Assembly (NCBI RefSeq): GCF_000002415.2
Contig: NC_009912.1
Coordinates: forward strand, 932,501-996,500
DNA length: 64,000 bases
Source of the DNA: Plasmodium vivax
Lineage: Eukaryota; Apicomplexa; Aconoidasida; Haemosporida; Plasmodiidae
Direction of reading: 5' to 3'
Shown: positions 44,269 to 54,060 of the stretch, piece by piece
Layout of the letters: each line of letters begins with the position of its first letter
Numbering within the stretch: position 1 is the stretch's first letter
Notes under the pieces: generated by a model
The model's database searches: none
Seen by the model: the letters and a program-made list of their open reading frames with translations, nothing else
What the model was told of the DNA's origin: nothing
Translations under genes and position numbers: made by a program

Positions 44269-47200
44269 ATGGCGTCCGCGGAAGGCTGTAGCCCCAACGT
44301 GGCTGCCGCCAACCCGGTTGCCGCGCGCGAGGCGTACCTGGCCAGCTCCCGAGAAAACGACGCACTGCGGGAAAAGGCGATAGCGTGGCAAGGCGGAAAC
44401 GAAGAGGAGGAGCGGCAGGAGCAAAGCAAAAGCCCGATCGAAAGGAAGAAGAACGTGAGCATAATTCATATTCACAAATTTATTAACAAGTTGAAAAACG
44501 CAAGTGCAGCCAACTTAGAACAGAGCTACCTCCAAACGTTGCTGGAGGACATTAAGCACCTGAACATCTCCAAGTACTTAAGCGAAATTTTAAACTGCGT
44601 GCTGAATTTGATACATCACGTTAGGAGGTACTCAGATCTGTTCCTTTTCGTTAGCTTCATTCGGTATGTGTGTGTGAACTACGAGCATGTGAGTGAGCAT
44701 ATCGATCGGGCCATCTTTGCAAAATATTTCCGGTTGGATGAGGAGGACAAAAATTACTTTTTCCTGGTTTTCTACGAGCTGTATAACAACGTTAGCGAGT
44801 CTAGCCTCTCCGCCAACTACGCCTTTTGCCAGTCGCCCCTCGCCCGGGGGGTCTGCAGTGGGGGGGAGTACGAGGGGGCGAATGAAGGGGTGAACGCGGC
44901 AGCTAACGTGCCAGCAAACGTGCCTACTAACGTGGCCGCTAACGTGGGAGCTACCTCCTTGGCGAGTGATGGGCCGAGCGCTTCCGCAAAGGGCGACGGC
45001 CTGGCGCGCCAGCTGAAGGAGCTGCGGGCCTTCCAGAAGGCAAAAGCCACGGCGGTGAAAAACCTGCACACACACCTGCGCAAGGAGGGGCGCGAAGCGG
45101 ACTCGTTCCTTCTCGAGCACGACCTGTTCTCGAACGAAGGCAAGGAGACAAAAGGGTGGAAGAGCAACCTAGCGGACCAAAAGGCATACATAAAGGAAAT
45201 GCTAAACGATCCGAATCTCCTAAAAAAAATAAAAAAAAAAAACAAAAAAAGGAGACTACTCCTCTGCATGTACTTAGAACTGGTGCTACACAACATCTGC
45301 AAGAATAGGGACCTGCTAACCTACATGTTTATGAACATATCATTTTTCTTTACTTTAATTTTGGACGCGCAAGTGACTGATAGGGAGAGAATTGGCTTGA
45401 CTGCACCTCCGCAGGAGAAGCGAGACGTGAGTCTTTACGCCACAAGACTGGATGTGATGCGCGAAGTGAAGAAGCACCTCGCGGTCAGCACGGTGGTGAC
45501 GTACGACTACGTCTTCGCGAATGCGGGCACGCTCTTCGGGGGGGGGAGCGGCAGAGCAGTCGATGGGAGTGGCAAAGCAGTCGATGGGAGTGGCAGAGCA
45601 GTTGATGGGTGTGGCAGCACTGGCGGAGGAACCGTCTCGAATGCCCCTTCCAAAGGTATCACCGCTAACGCGGCTAACACTACTAACGCCGCTAACCACG
45701 CTAACGCGGCAAACGAGGCTAACCCCGCGCTGCGGCTGGGCGAGGTGAAAAGCCACGTGGTGAACCTCCTGCGCGTGTTCCACCACAGCAGCATGGCCAA
45801 CCTGCTGGTGTACCTCTACGGGGAGCACCTCATCAACGAGTACAGCAGCGGCAGGAAGAAGAGCCCCTGCCAGACGGAGGACTATAACTTTTTTAGTGTA
45901 TACGATAGGTGCGAGAAGCTGTGTTGCTTCTTAGGGTTGGAAGTCCCCAGTCTGGACGCCATTCAAGTGGTGGGCATCGACCTGCTGGGGATGAAGGACG
46001 CCAGCGTCAATCACATAAAGCTGTTTGATAAGATGAAGAACAACAGCCGGAAGGATAAGGACGGGCCGGGCGACGAGACCATCTGCTTCTGGGCCAACGA
46101 GGAGGAGAAGGCCTTCTACACCAAGTTCCCCGACTACTCCAGCATCAACATCGCGCTGCATGAGGACGAGGAGGGAGAGGAGGACACGGGCATAGCGCCC
46201 ACCAACGCTGCCACCCCCACCAACGCTGCCGCCCCCACTAATGCCGCAAACCACGCCACCCCCGCTAACGCGGCCAACGCGGGCGGCCCGGAGGCCCCCG
46301 CCCGCAGGGACCCCAAGAAGGGGTTCCCGAGGTACCTGGAGAAGCTGCTGCACATGAACAGCGAGAAGGAGCTGGAGGACCAGGTGATGACCTTCCTGCT
46401 GAACTACAACACGAAGCGGAAGCGGAAGCTCGTGGCGAGCAGCATCACGCACATCAACCAGGTGGTGCTGAACCTGATCCCCTTCTACTGCCGATACGTA
46501 GCCATCATTAACGTCTACAGAAAGGACATGGCGCTGGCTGTCCTCGAGGAGGTAAAGCGAATAACAGAAAAGCTAATTAAGGAGAAACTGCCTTGCCAAA
46601 ATAAAAAAACAAAATGCATAAAGTACCTCTGCGAGTTGGCCAAGTTTAAGCTGCTAGACATCACATACATTTTGGACGTCCTACATTTGCTAAATGAAAA
46701 TTTTACCCCCGATCACGCGGAGCTGTCACTGTACATTTTGGAGAGCTGCTCCCTCCTCCTGATTAACAACTCAAAGACACACATACGCTTTATAAATATG
46801 TTGCAGAAAATAAAAAAAATGAAAAGCTCCAGGAATCTATCCACCTCGTTTGATCTACTCTTCGAAGAGTGTTGCATCAAGATAGAGCAAGAATTTGATC
46901 CGAACAAAAAAAATTTAAAAAAAAAAAAAACAAAATCAAAATATACAGAGGAGAATCAAAAAAAAAAAAACTTTTTAAAAAAGTTGCTTTTCCATGATAT
47001 AGAGGAAGTTCCAGTGGAGGAGATTAGCACCCACATGAGGAAGTTCAATTGGGACGACCTGTTTTTTACTTGCCTGTTTAGAAAGTACATTTTTAAATTT
47101 CTTGCCTACATGAGCATCTACCAAATAGGGAGTTTGGCATCTCTTTTGTTTTACATCGCCATGCACAGGCCCTGCTTCGTCACCCAAGTTATTGATGAGC

Positions 47201-48510
47201 TGTATGAGCGCATCGTGCACATCATCGAGAGGAACGATTTTAAAAGGTTCAATTTGCTCATTCAGTATGCTCACTTATTTTCGGAGCTTTTCATTTATAG
47301 GATGCTCAGCTCGAGCAGTGTATTAGACCTGCTGTACTTTTTGGTGGCCCTTTCCGATGCGGACATGGCCAACTCCCACCACGTGGCGAGCATCCACCGG
47401 CTCTTCCACGAGAACCGCCGCGAGGCGCTGGCGTGGCGGGGGAGTTCTGCGGGGAGCCAGCCGGGAAGGGGAGGCACCTTTGAGGGCGCCACGTTTGAGG
47501 GTGCCACGTTGGAGAGAGCCACGTTTGAGGATGCCGCGTTTAGGGACACCCCTTTCGGAGAGGCCGCCTTTCAGGACGCCGCTTTCCATGGGGACCACTT
47601 CCCCCGCGGCGACTACGCAAACCCGCTGCACAAGCTCCTGCTCATCAACAAGCGCAGCCCCGTGTTCCTCAACCTGCTGCAGGACCCCGACTGCAGCAGC
47701 TTTATTAACATCAAGATGATCTGCATCATCGTGGAGCGCTGTGGAAAGTACTTCCAGAATGCCCCCCTCCTGAAGTTCAAACTCACCAAGTTCTTTTTAA
47801 TCTTCGCCAGATTTCTCCGCGTGCAGGAACCCCTCCCCGTGTATGTTACAGATCTAACCAATAACGTCTTCGATATGTTTTGCAGAGACATGCGGGCGCT
47901 GGCAACGGTGAGGCAGGTGGACAAGTACCTCCTCCGGCTGCTAGCGTGTGAGTACCGAGTGTACCTCAGCACCAACCCCCCGTGCGGCATCACCGGGGGC
48001 GGTGCTTCTCATGGGGGAGACTCCCCCCCGCTTGTCACCGAAGAAGAACTAACCTTTCGACTCGACGCGGAAGATGCAGCGGAGCAGCACAACGACGCAG
48101 GCCGGGAGAAGCTGAAGGGGAACACCCGCAGGGGGGGAAGCGGGCCGCAGGCCAAAACGGGTCAGTACGCCCACGGGGGTGCCTACTGGGATGGCTACGG
48201 AGGTGGCTACCAAGATCGCTACGCGGGTGGCTACCAAGATCGCTACGCAGGCACACGGGTGCGGGGCACCACAGCAGAGGACGGCGTCCCCAAGGAGAAG
48301 GACCAGCGGGGCAGCCACCCCAATCAGGAGGACGCAACTGCCGACGAAGACATCGACGAGGAAATTAACGCAATAATTAAGTCATCCATTTTGGAAAACC
48401 GGTCTTGCCAGAGCAGGAGGGCCGCCCCGCAGAACATCAAGAACGCCACGCTGTATGGCAAGCTGCTCGGCCGGGCGGGCATCCCGGTCGGCGCCAAGTG
48501 TGCCAAGTGA
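44269..48510 (+). CDS. UPF2: UPF2, nonsense-mediated decay factor
   Basis: The frame is open from 44230, but that codon is GTG; the first ATG (AAAAAATGGCG, 44269) gives 1413 residues in one exon. UPF2 bridges UPF1 and UPF3 in nonsense-mediated mRNA decay. Several MIF4G helical blocks are visible. The first is near residues 60-190. Another starts at KELEDQVMTFLLNYNTKRKR (about residue 700), and the third ends with INIKMICIIVERCGKYF. The C-terminal helix IDEEINAIIKSS matches the UPF1-binding helix of animals, but little follows it. Low-complexity inserts are large: three Ala/Asn/Thr-rich runs and a pentapeptide-repeat block (residues about 1070-1113). Divergent from HDAC1. Confidence 0.88.
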   Translation: MASAEGCSPNVAAANPVAAREAYLASSRENDALREKAIAWQGGNEEEERQEQSKSPIERKKNVSIIHIHKFINKLKNASAANLEQSYLQTLLEDIKHLNISKYLSEILNCVLNLIHHVRRYSDLFLFVSFIRYVCVNYEHVSEHIDRAIFAKYFRLDEEDKNYFFLVFYELYNNVSESSLSANYAFCQSPLARGVCSGGEYEGANEGVNAAANVPANVPTNVAANVGATSLASDGPSASAKGDGLARQLKELRAFQKAKATAVKNLHTHLRKEGREADSFLLEHDLFSNEGKETKGWKSNLADQKAYIKEMLNDPNLLKKIKKKNKKRRLLLCMYLELVLHNICKNRDLLTYMFMNISFFFTLILDAQVTDRERIGLTAPPQEKRDVSLYATRLDVMREVKKHLAVSTVVTYDYVFANAGTLFGGGSGRAVDGSGKAVDGSGRAVDGCGSTGGGTVSNAPSKGITANAANTTNAANHANAANEANPALRLGEVKSHVVNLLRVFHHSSMANLLVYLYGEHLINEYSSGRKKSPCQTEDYNFFSVYDRCEKLCCFLGLEVPSLDAIQVVGIDLLGMKDASVNHIKLFDKMKNNSRKDKDGPGDETICFWANEEEKAFYTKFPDYSSINIALHEDEEGEEDTGIAPTNAATPTNAAAPTNAANHATPANAANAGGPEAPARRDPKKGFPRYLEKLLHMNSEKELEDQVMTFLLNYNTKRKRKLVASSITHINQVVLNLIPFYCRYVAIINVYRKDMALAVLEEVKRITEKLIKEKLPCQNKKTKCIKYLCELAKFKLLDITYILDVLHLLNENFTPDHAELSLYILESCSLLLINNSKTHIRFINMLQKIKKMKSSRNLSTSFDLLFEECCIKIEQEFDPNKKNLKKKKTKSKYTEENQKKKNFLKKLLFHDIEEVPVEEISTHMRKFNWDDLFFTCLFRKYIFKFLAYMSIYQIGSLASLLFYIAMHRPCFVTQVIDELYERIVHIIERNDFKRFNLLIQYAHLFSELFIYRMLSSSSVLDLLYFLVALSDADMANSHHVASIHRLFHENRREALAWRGSSAGSQPGRGGTFEGATFEGATLERATFEDAAFRDTPFGEAAFQDAAFHGDHFPRGDYANPLHKLLLINKRSPVFLNLLQDPDCSSFINIKMICIIVERCGKYFQNAPLLKFKLTKFFLIFARFLRVQEPLPVYVTDLTNNVFDMFCRDMRALATVRQVDKYLLRLLACEYRVYLSTNPPCGITGGGASHGGDSPPLVTEEELTFRLDAEDAAEQHNDAGREKLKGNTRRGGSGPQAKTGQYAHGGAYWDGYGGGYQDRYAGGYQDRYAGTRVRGTTAEDGVPKEKDQRGSHPNQEDATADEDIDEEINAIIKSSILENRSCQSRRAAPQNIKNATLYGKLLGRAGIPVGAKCAK
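47476..47605 (+). repeat. 15-bp coding repeat giving pentapeptide repeats in UPF2
   Basis: About eight 15-base units (GAGGGCGCCACGTTT type) encode ATFEG, ATFEG, ATLER, ATFED, AAFRD, TPFGE, AAFQD and AAFHG. The phase matches the A-x-(F/L)-x-x pattern of pentapeptide-repeat proteins. The first units are the most alike at DNA level, so expansion is recent. Confidence 0.85.
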
Positions 48511-51492
48511 AGATGGCGGCGCCAGTGGGATGAAAGCGGCGAAGTCGACGAAAGCGACGAAGTCGAGCAGAGGTATGCAAGCAGCACACCGAGTGGCAGA
48601 GTGGCTGAGCGGCAGAGCTTCGGAAATGTGTCCCCCCCCTTCCCATTTTGCTTGATCTGCGAAGCTGAGGCGCACATGCCGAGTTTTCCCTTTTCCCTCC
48701 TCAGAAAGAAATGAACTTGGCAAAAGGGGGTCTCTCCCCCGCAATTCGTTTAGCGCTCACGTGTGCATAAGTTCATATGTGCATATGTGCAGAGGTTATT
48801 CTAGCTTTTTTTTTCTTTCCTTTTTTTCTTCTTTTTTTTTTTTTTTTTTTTGTCCCAACTGTACATGTACATACCACTTTGTGGAGAGGCATAAAACTAC
48901 TCCGAATTTTGAAAAAAGGAAATAAAATTACCACAGGGTTACCTCTCCAACGGGTTGGCATCCCCCCCGAAGGAGCACACAGACACCCCTTTCACACGTA
49001 TTGCCTCTCACGCACAGTTGACTGTGCAACCTGTTTACTCCGCAGTTGCATTTCCGTACGCGTTTGGTTCACTTGTTATTGTTTGCCCATTTGGCTAGCC
49101 ATCATCCTACTTTTTTTTTTTTTTTTTTGGCCAAGCTGGAAGAGGGGAAGCACCGCGCGGGAGAAACCCAAATGCCACAACGAACATGCTGCTGATGTGA
49201 AAAATGTCGCGTCCGGTGGAACGAACAAAATTGCGGTGAACAACAGGTGTGGCGATTTAAAAAGGTGAATACTTATAAAAAGCAGAAGTGATAAGGGGGG
49301 GAATCGCACAGCAATAGAAAAGTAAAAAATGTTTCACTTTGCGAAATGTGCCCCCCCCAATGTGGTACCCCTTACAGCCGTTGCATGGTCAAAATATTTG
49401 CATAAAAAAGGGAAAAAAAAAAGAAAAAATGCTACGACACTATGTAAACTGGAAATGCATGCATGCCTCGCTCGAGGAGTTTTGGCGACGATTTGGTGAA
49501 TTTGCTTAATTGGCTTCGACATGCAGGGGAATTAAAGGAGTAGGAAGCGGGATTGCTGTGCATTCCCCTGTTGGGGGGGGGAACTTTCACCGAGCATGCC
49601 TTTTCTTTCTTCCACCCCCTCATTCCCCCAACGCATACGTACAACTAATGATATGAATGAACATATATATATCTTCTTTTTTTTTTTCCCCTCCGCATGC
49701 AGTTTTGCTAAATTGGCCACTGCGCCACAAAGAAAAAAAACGGAAATGCGTGCGGTGCGAATGTTGCAGTGTTGTAGGCGTACGCGGGGGAAGCAGCGCG
49801 TATGCCATGTGATTGTCCGTCCGTTCGTCGTTCATTTGGTCGCCTTTTGCCTGCCTCTCGCCGAGGCCGCATCCATCGCGCTGACATAAATTGAGGAGAG
49901 GTTGACAAAAAGCGCGCGAAAAAAAAAAAAGAAAATAAAAAAAGAACACTGTCTCTGAGAGGGAAGCAAATCGACGTCATGTTGACGATTTACGTATCGT
50001 GGGGGCATGGCTGGCGGCAAAAAATGGCAGCAACAAATGGCAAAAAGAGGTTAACGTTAACGTCGCCATGCAGTGCACTGCGCGATTCACCATTTATGGA
50101 CCACCCCCCTACCAACGTCTCCCAGCAACAAAACCGCCTGCCAGGCCATGACGCGCAGGGGCACGAGTACCGTCCGCGCAGTGCAGTACGCGTAAGCACT
50201 TCCCTCAAATGTAGAAATTTAAAAAAAAAAAAAAAAGTGCCAAATTGGTAATATAAGAAATGCACTCTTCTTCTTTAAAGCGTGGCTACAATTGGTGCCG
50301 CAACCGCGAAGGGGCGATAAAAAAAAGAGAAAAAAAAGTAGCCCCTACATGTGATGTTATTTTTTTATTGCTAATTATGCGTACGTAGGTACCGCCCGCA
50401 CGGCGTATCGAGGATAGGTTTCGCCCCGTCAACATACGCCGTTAATCCGCATTAATCAAATTAAAAAAAAAAAAACAAGCAAGCAGGTAAGCAAGCAAGC
50501 AAGCGAACAAGCAAAAATAAACAAATGAACAAAAAATAAACACAAATATATGAACGAACGAACAAATAAATATATGTTCTCTCCCTCCCTATTTATTTTT
50601 TTTTCCCCATCATTTTTGTGAAGCTTGAAACTCCGCGAATTGTTACGCGACAGTTTGTTCATTCGTGAATTTGCCGTTTTGCCATTTTGCCAGTTTGCTT
50701 TTTTGATTTGCCCCTTTCCGTTTTGCCGCATCGGCCGCTGACTTCCCTTCCGCTTAACTCCCCTTTTGTGCGGACTTACCCCTTCGCTAGGCCCCCACGA
50801 CAGGTTTTTCCTCCGACCGAAAGGTACGCGCGCGAATGCAAAAGCGAATAATGTTACATGAAGAGAACATATAGATGAAGCATCGCATCTGCAATCTGCA
50901 GCGTGCCGAATTGCGTCGTGGCGCTGACTCGACCGCGGTGCCAGTTTGTACCGCAGCAGTAGTAGCACTCATTTTATTTGCAGCGGTTGCTTTTATTAAT
51001 TCATTGTATGCAATTTTATTGCGTTAAATGATATATCTCTTTCGTGCTTTTTTATTTTTTATTTTTTTTTTTTTTTTTTTTTCGCCACGTTGTATTTTAT
51101 TTTGTCGACTCCCCTCGCCCCCCTTTCCGCGTCGTTTTCTTGCAAACAACGGAGCGGAGATCTTTTTTTTTTTAAATATTTTACAAAGTTAATTTTTTTT
51201 TTTTTTTTAACCAAGTTAAAAAATTTCTCTCCGCATAGTTCGCTTTTAATTTTGTCAATTCAGTCAATTCAATCAATTCAGTCAATTTTGTTAACTTCGC
51301 TCAGTTTAATTTATTTCATCTTATTCAGTCCCGTTTTGCTCATTTTATTAACCGAAGAGGCTTTGCTTGCCCCTCCCATCCTACGAGCAGAATTAATTTT
51401 TTAAACCCTTCCCCCGCTAGGCCCCCGAATTCCTATAAAAGGAGTCCAATCCAATCCAAACCCACTCCCAACATTCCGCAAGTTTGTTAAAA
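48511..51492. other. 3-kb spacer between UPF2 and lipocalin
   Basis: This tandem plus-strand spacer holds the UPF2 3' end and the lipocalin promoter. It has several poly-T/A runs (48831-48851, 49111-49128, 49920-49930, 50221-50236, 51065-51082), a TGCATGCA site near 49456 and a short TCAATTCAG repeat (51255-51292). All open frames are short, homopolymer-driven or lack conserved sequence. No RNA gene was identified. Confidence 0.55.
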
Positions 51493-52304
51493 ATGATTGC
51501 CCGAGTTTTTTTCTTTTTCGTGTTCTTGTTGTTTTCCTCCGTGAGGACATCGGACACCCCCAACAATGTAAGAGAAGCGGCGAGGGAGAAAAAAAAAATA
51601 AAAAAATAATAAAAAATAAATGGCGCTGCTCCACTCGCTCACCCACTGCGTTGCCGTTTTGTACTCTCCCTTCCGAATAATTCACCTCACACGTTTTTCC
51701 TTCACCTTTATTACCATTTTTTTGCTGCCCCCCCCCCTCGCAGGATGGAATCGTTCACATCATCACGAAGAACATCGACTTGAAACAGCTGCAGGGAACC
51801 TTCTACGAAATCGCCACGAACGCTTCCGACAAGATATTCCCAGGGTTACTCTGCAGATGCACGAAATATGAATTTTCAGGCCTGAAGAGAGACGGCAACT
51901 TGGGATACATTTTGGTGAACTTCTCCTGCGACAGAAACTACCTGTTTGGAGAGCAGAAATCCGAAATGACTTTCAAATTAATTTTGAACAAGCCAATTGA
52001 TGAAAATACCACCACTGTTGAGGAATTTAATGCCAGCATCTACCTAGTCGAGGGCAACCAACAGATTTTACTAAACAGCAACGTTAACATCGTTTATGCC
52101 GAAGCTAATGAGCAAAATGAATATGAGCACATTATCATCGCTGGACAGAAATCCACCGAGCCAATGATCGTCATGTCCAAATACAGAACAATCCTCCTCG
52201 AGACCTACAACAAGCTGTTGAATTCTCTCTACTTGGCTGGATACGAGCCATCCCTCCTCAGCTGGCCATTTATCATCCAGACCGACCAGACCTTCTGTGA
52301 TTGA
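51493..52304 (+). CDS. Secreted lipocalin, two exons
   Basis: Exons 51493-51567 and 51744-52304 join in phase 0 (AAT|GTAAGA ... TCGCAG|GATG), giving 211 residues. Exon 1 is essentially a signal peptide (MIARVFFFFVFLLFSSVRTS). Exon 2 is the barrel: LKQLQGTFYEIATN is the lipocalin G-x-W-like strand A motif with Phe-Tyr, followed by alternating strand segments (GLKRDGNLGYILVNFSCD, MTFKLILNKPI, YEHIIIAGQK) and a C-terminal helix ending DQTFCD. Four or more Cys residues could form disulfides. From memory, the P. falciparum orthologue (PF3D7_0925900) has a lipocalin structure and limits oxidative damage in the parasitophorous and digestive vacuoles. Ligand cannot be read from sequence. Confidence 0.93.
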
Positions 52305-54060
52305 GGGGCGGTTGGCGCGAGTGAGAAGCGTCCAGAAAGCTACCAAAAAATGGAGGCGCGAAGGAGAGTGGGGCAAAACGCCGTGTATATTCCCACACCA
52401 CACCGAATGCGTAAGGTGAACGCGCGCCCGTTCCTTCCACGCCACTACCGACAAGAGTACATCCCTGTGCGTGCGCGATGACTGCCACATATGTATATCT
52501 TCACCCTTTTTGAAGGAGGTTTTATAGGAAGCTTCTTATAGGAAGTTTTTTTTTTTTTTTACCAAACCGAAAAAATAAAAAATAAAAAAATAAAAAAATA
52601 AAAAAAAAAAAAAGGGAAATTTTTAGTATGTTCTTTTTTTTTACCGAGTATTTTTTGTTTAGAAAGAATTTTATTTTTCGCTACACTTTAAGTTTTTGTT
52701 TTTGATTATTTTTTCTTCACCTTATCATTCATCATATCTTTCATTTTTCCTTCACCTTTTCCGCACCTTTTCTTCATTTTTACGCCCACCCCTTCACCAT
52801 TCATCACGCACCATTCATCACGCACCATTCATTACACACCATCCACCGCCCATTTCCACCCCATTTTTTTTTTTTTTTTTCCAACGTTTTGATTACGATG
52901 TAGAGTTTATCTTCATAGCGATGAGCACAAATAGGTTAAGTTCCCTTTCCTTTTTAACAAACTTTTAATTCACACCATGGAGGAAAAAAAAAAGAAAAAA
53001 AAAAAAAAAAAAAAAATCCTGAGGAAAAGGCAAACCTCTTTTGTCTACCTCTGCCATTTGTGTAGAGGAGAGAGCAGAGCGGAGCAAACGCAGTGGAGTT
53101 GTACCCACCGCCGCTGTCCTTCCAAGGAGAGGTGGTTAGTCCCCATTTGTTTGCTGTACCCACCGCATGACGTTATGGCTTCGTGCAAAGTGGGGATAAA
53201 AAGGGGCAATGGTACCTCCACACCATACAGCTTCTCCGCACAGCGGACGTACAGCGCAAATCAGTCGCATCTGTGCGTGACCAAAAAAGAGACGAATGAA
53301 TTTCGCTTCCACGTTCGCGTGGCTTACCCGCACACTTCTTAACCTTTGCGCGAACTTCTCCCAGTGGAGCAGTGGGTGGGTAAGCGGCCCTACGTAGCGC
53401 TTGACCAGGCATCCATTCGAGTGCATTCCCCAATAGTGCAATGCGAAGGGGGAGCGGCGTCGGGAGCGTTATCGAGCGCCGCTCCGTGGTGCACCCGTGC
53501 GACATGGGTGCCCTCAACAGGAGGGGGGACGACCTCCCCATGGCGCGAATTCAACCTGAGGTGAAGCGGTGAAAAAAAAATGGGGCGCTCATCCTCTCCC
53601 CCCTAAAAAGGATCAGCCAATCGACGATGCTGAAGGTGTATGTTGTGTAAAAAATGGGAAGCGGCGCAAACCGTGTAAACCTGCTAACGTTACGCTGCGT
53701 GGTGCTTCTTTTTTTTTTTTTTTTTTTTTTTTTAAATGCACAAGGAGCCAACAAAGGAGCGATAGTTCCGCGGCAAAATTGGGACAGCCCAACTTCGGAA
53801 AAGCTCCTGAGGGGACAGTCGACGCTGATCTTCTACCCCCTTCGATGGCATGCGTGGGCCAGACCGTTCGGCGAAAGGCGACGTGGGGCAACATAGGGCT
53901 GTATTTTTAAAACCGCCTTCTTCACATCAAGCGTTTTGCGTAAACCGAAAAGGAACGGGAAGGAACGGGAAGAAACGGGGCGCACCCCTCTGTGCAGTTC
54001 CCCCCTTAACTCTGCGCACGCTAATGTGGGCGTCCTGCTTTTCCCCAGACGAGAGGCACC
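52305..54060. other. Intergenic spacer between lipocalin and the pseudokinase
   Basis: This 1.75 kb tandem spacer has poly-A/T runs (52545-52615, 52863-52880, 52984-53016, 53707-53734) and a 14-bp CACCATTCATCACG repeat (52793-52845). No gene is recognised. Confidence 0.55.
52793..52845 (+). repeat. 14-bp tandem repeat CACCATTCATCACG
   Basis: About three and a half units occur, the last with ATTACACAC instead of ATCACGCAC. They lie in the 3' flank of the lipocalin gene. Confidence 0.85.

Noticed and set aside
48585..48625. Sequence resembling a tRNA D-arm (GTGGCAGAGTGGCTGAGCGG)
   Set aside because: It looks like the D-arm region of a Ser/Leu tRNA, but no acceptor stem, anticodon arm or T-loop (GTTCRA) follows within 90 bases.
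52976..53342. Frame starting MEEKKKKKKK between lipocalin and the pseudokinase
   Set aside because: It begins in a poly-A run and continues in unremarkable sequence. There are no splice partners, motif or conserved character.
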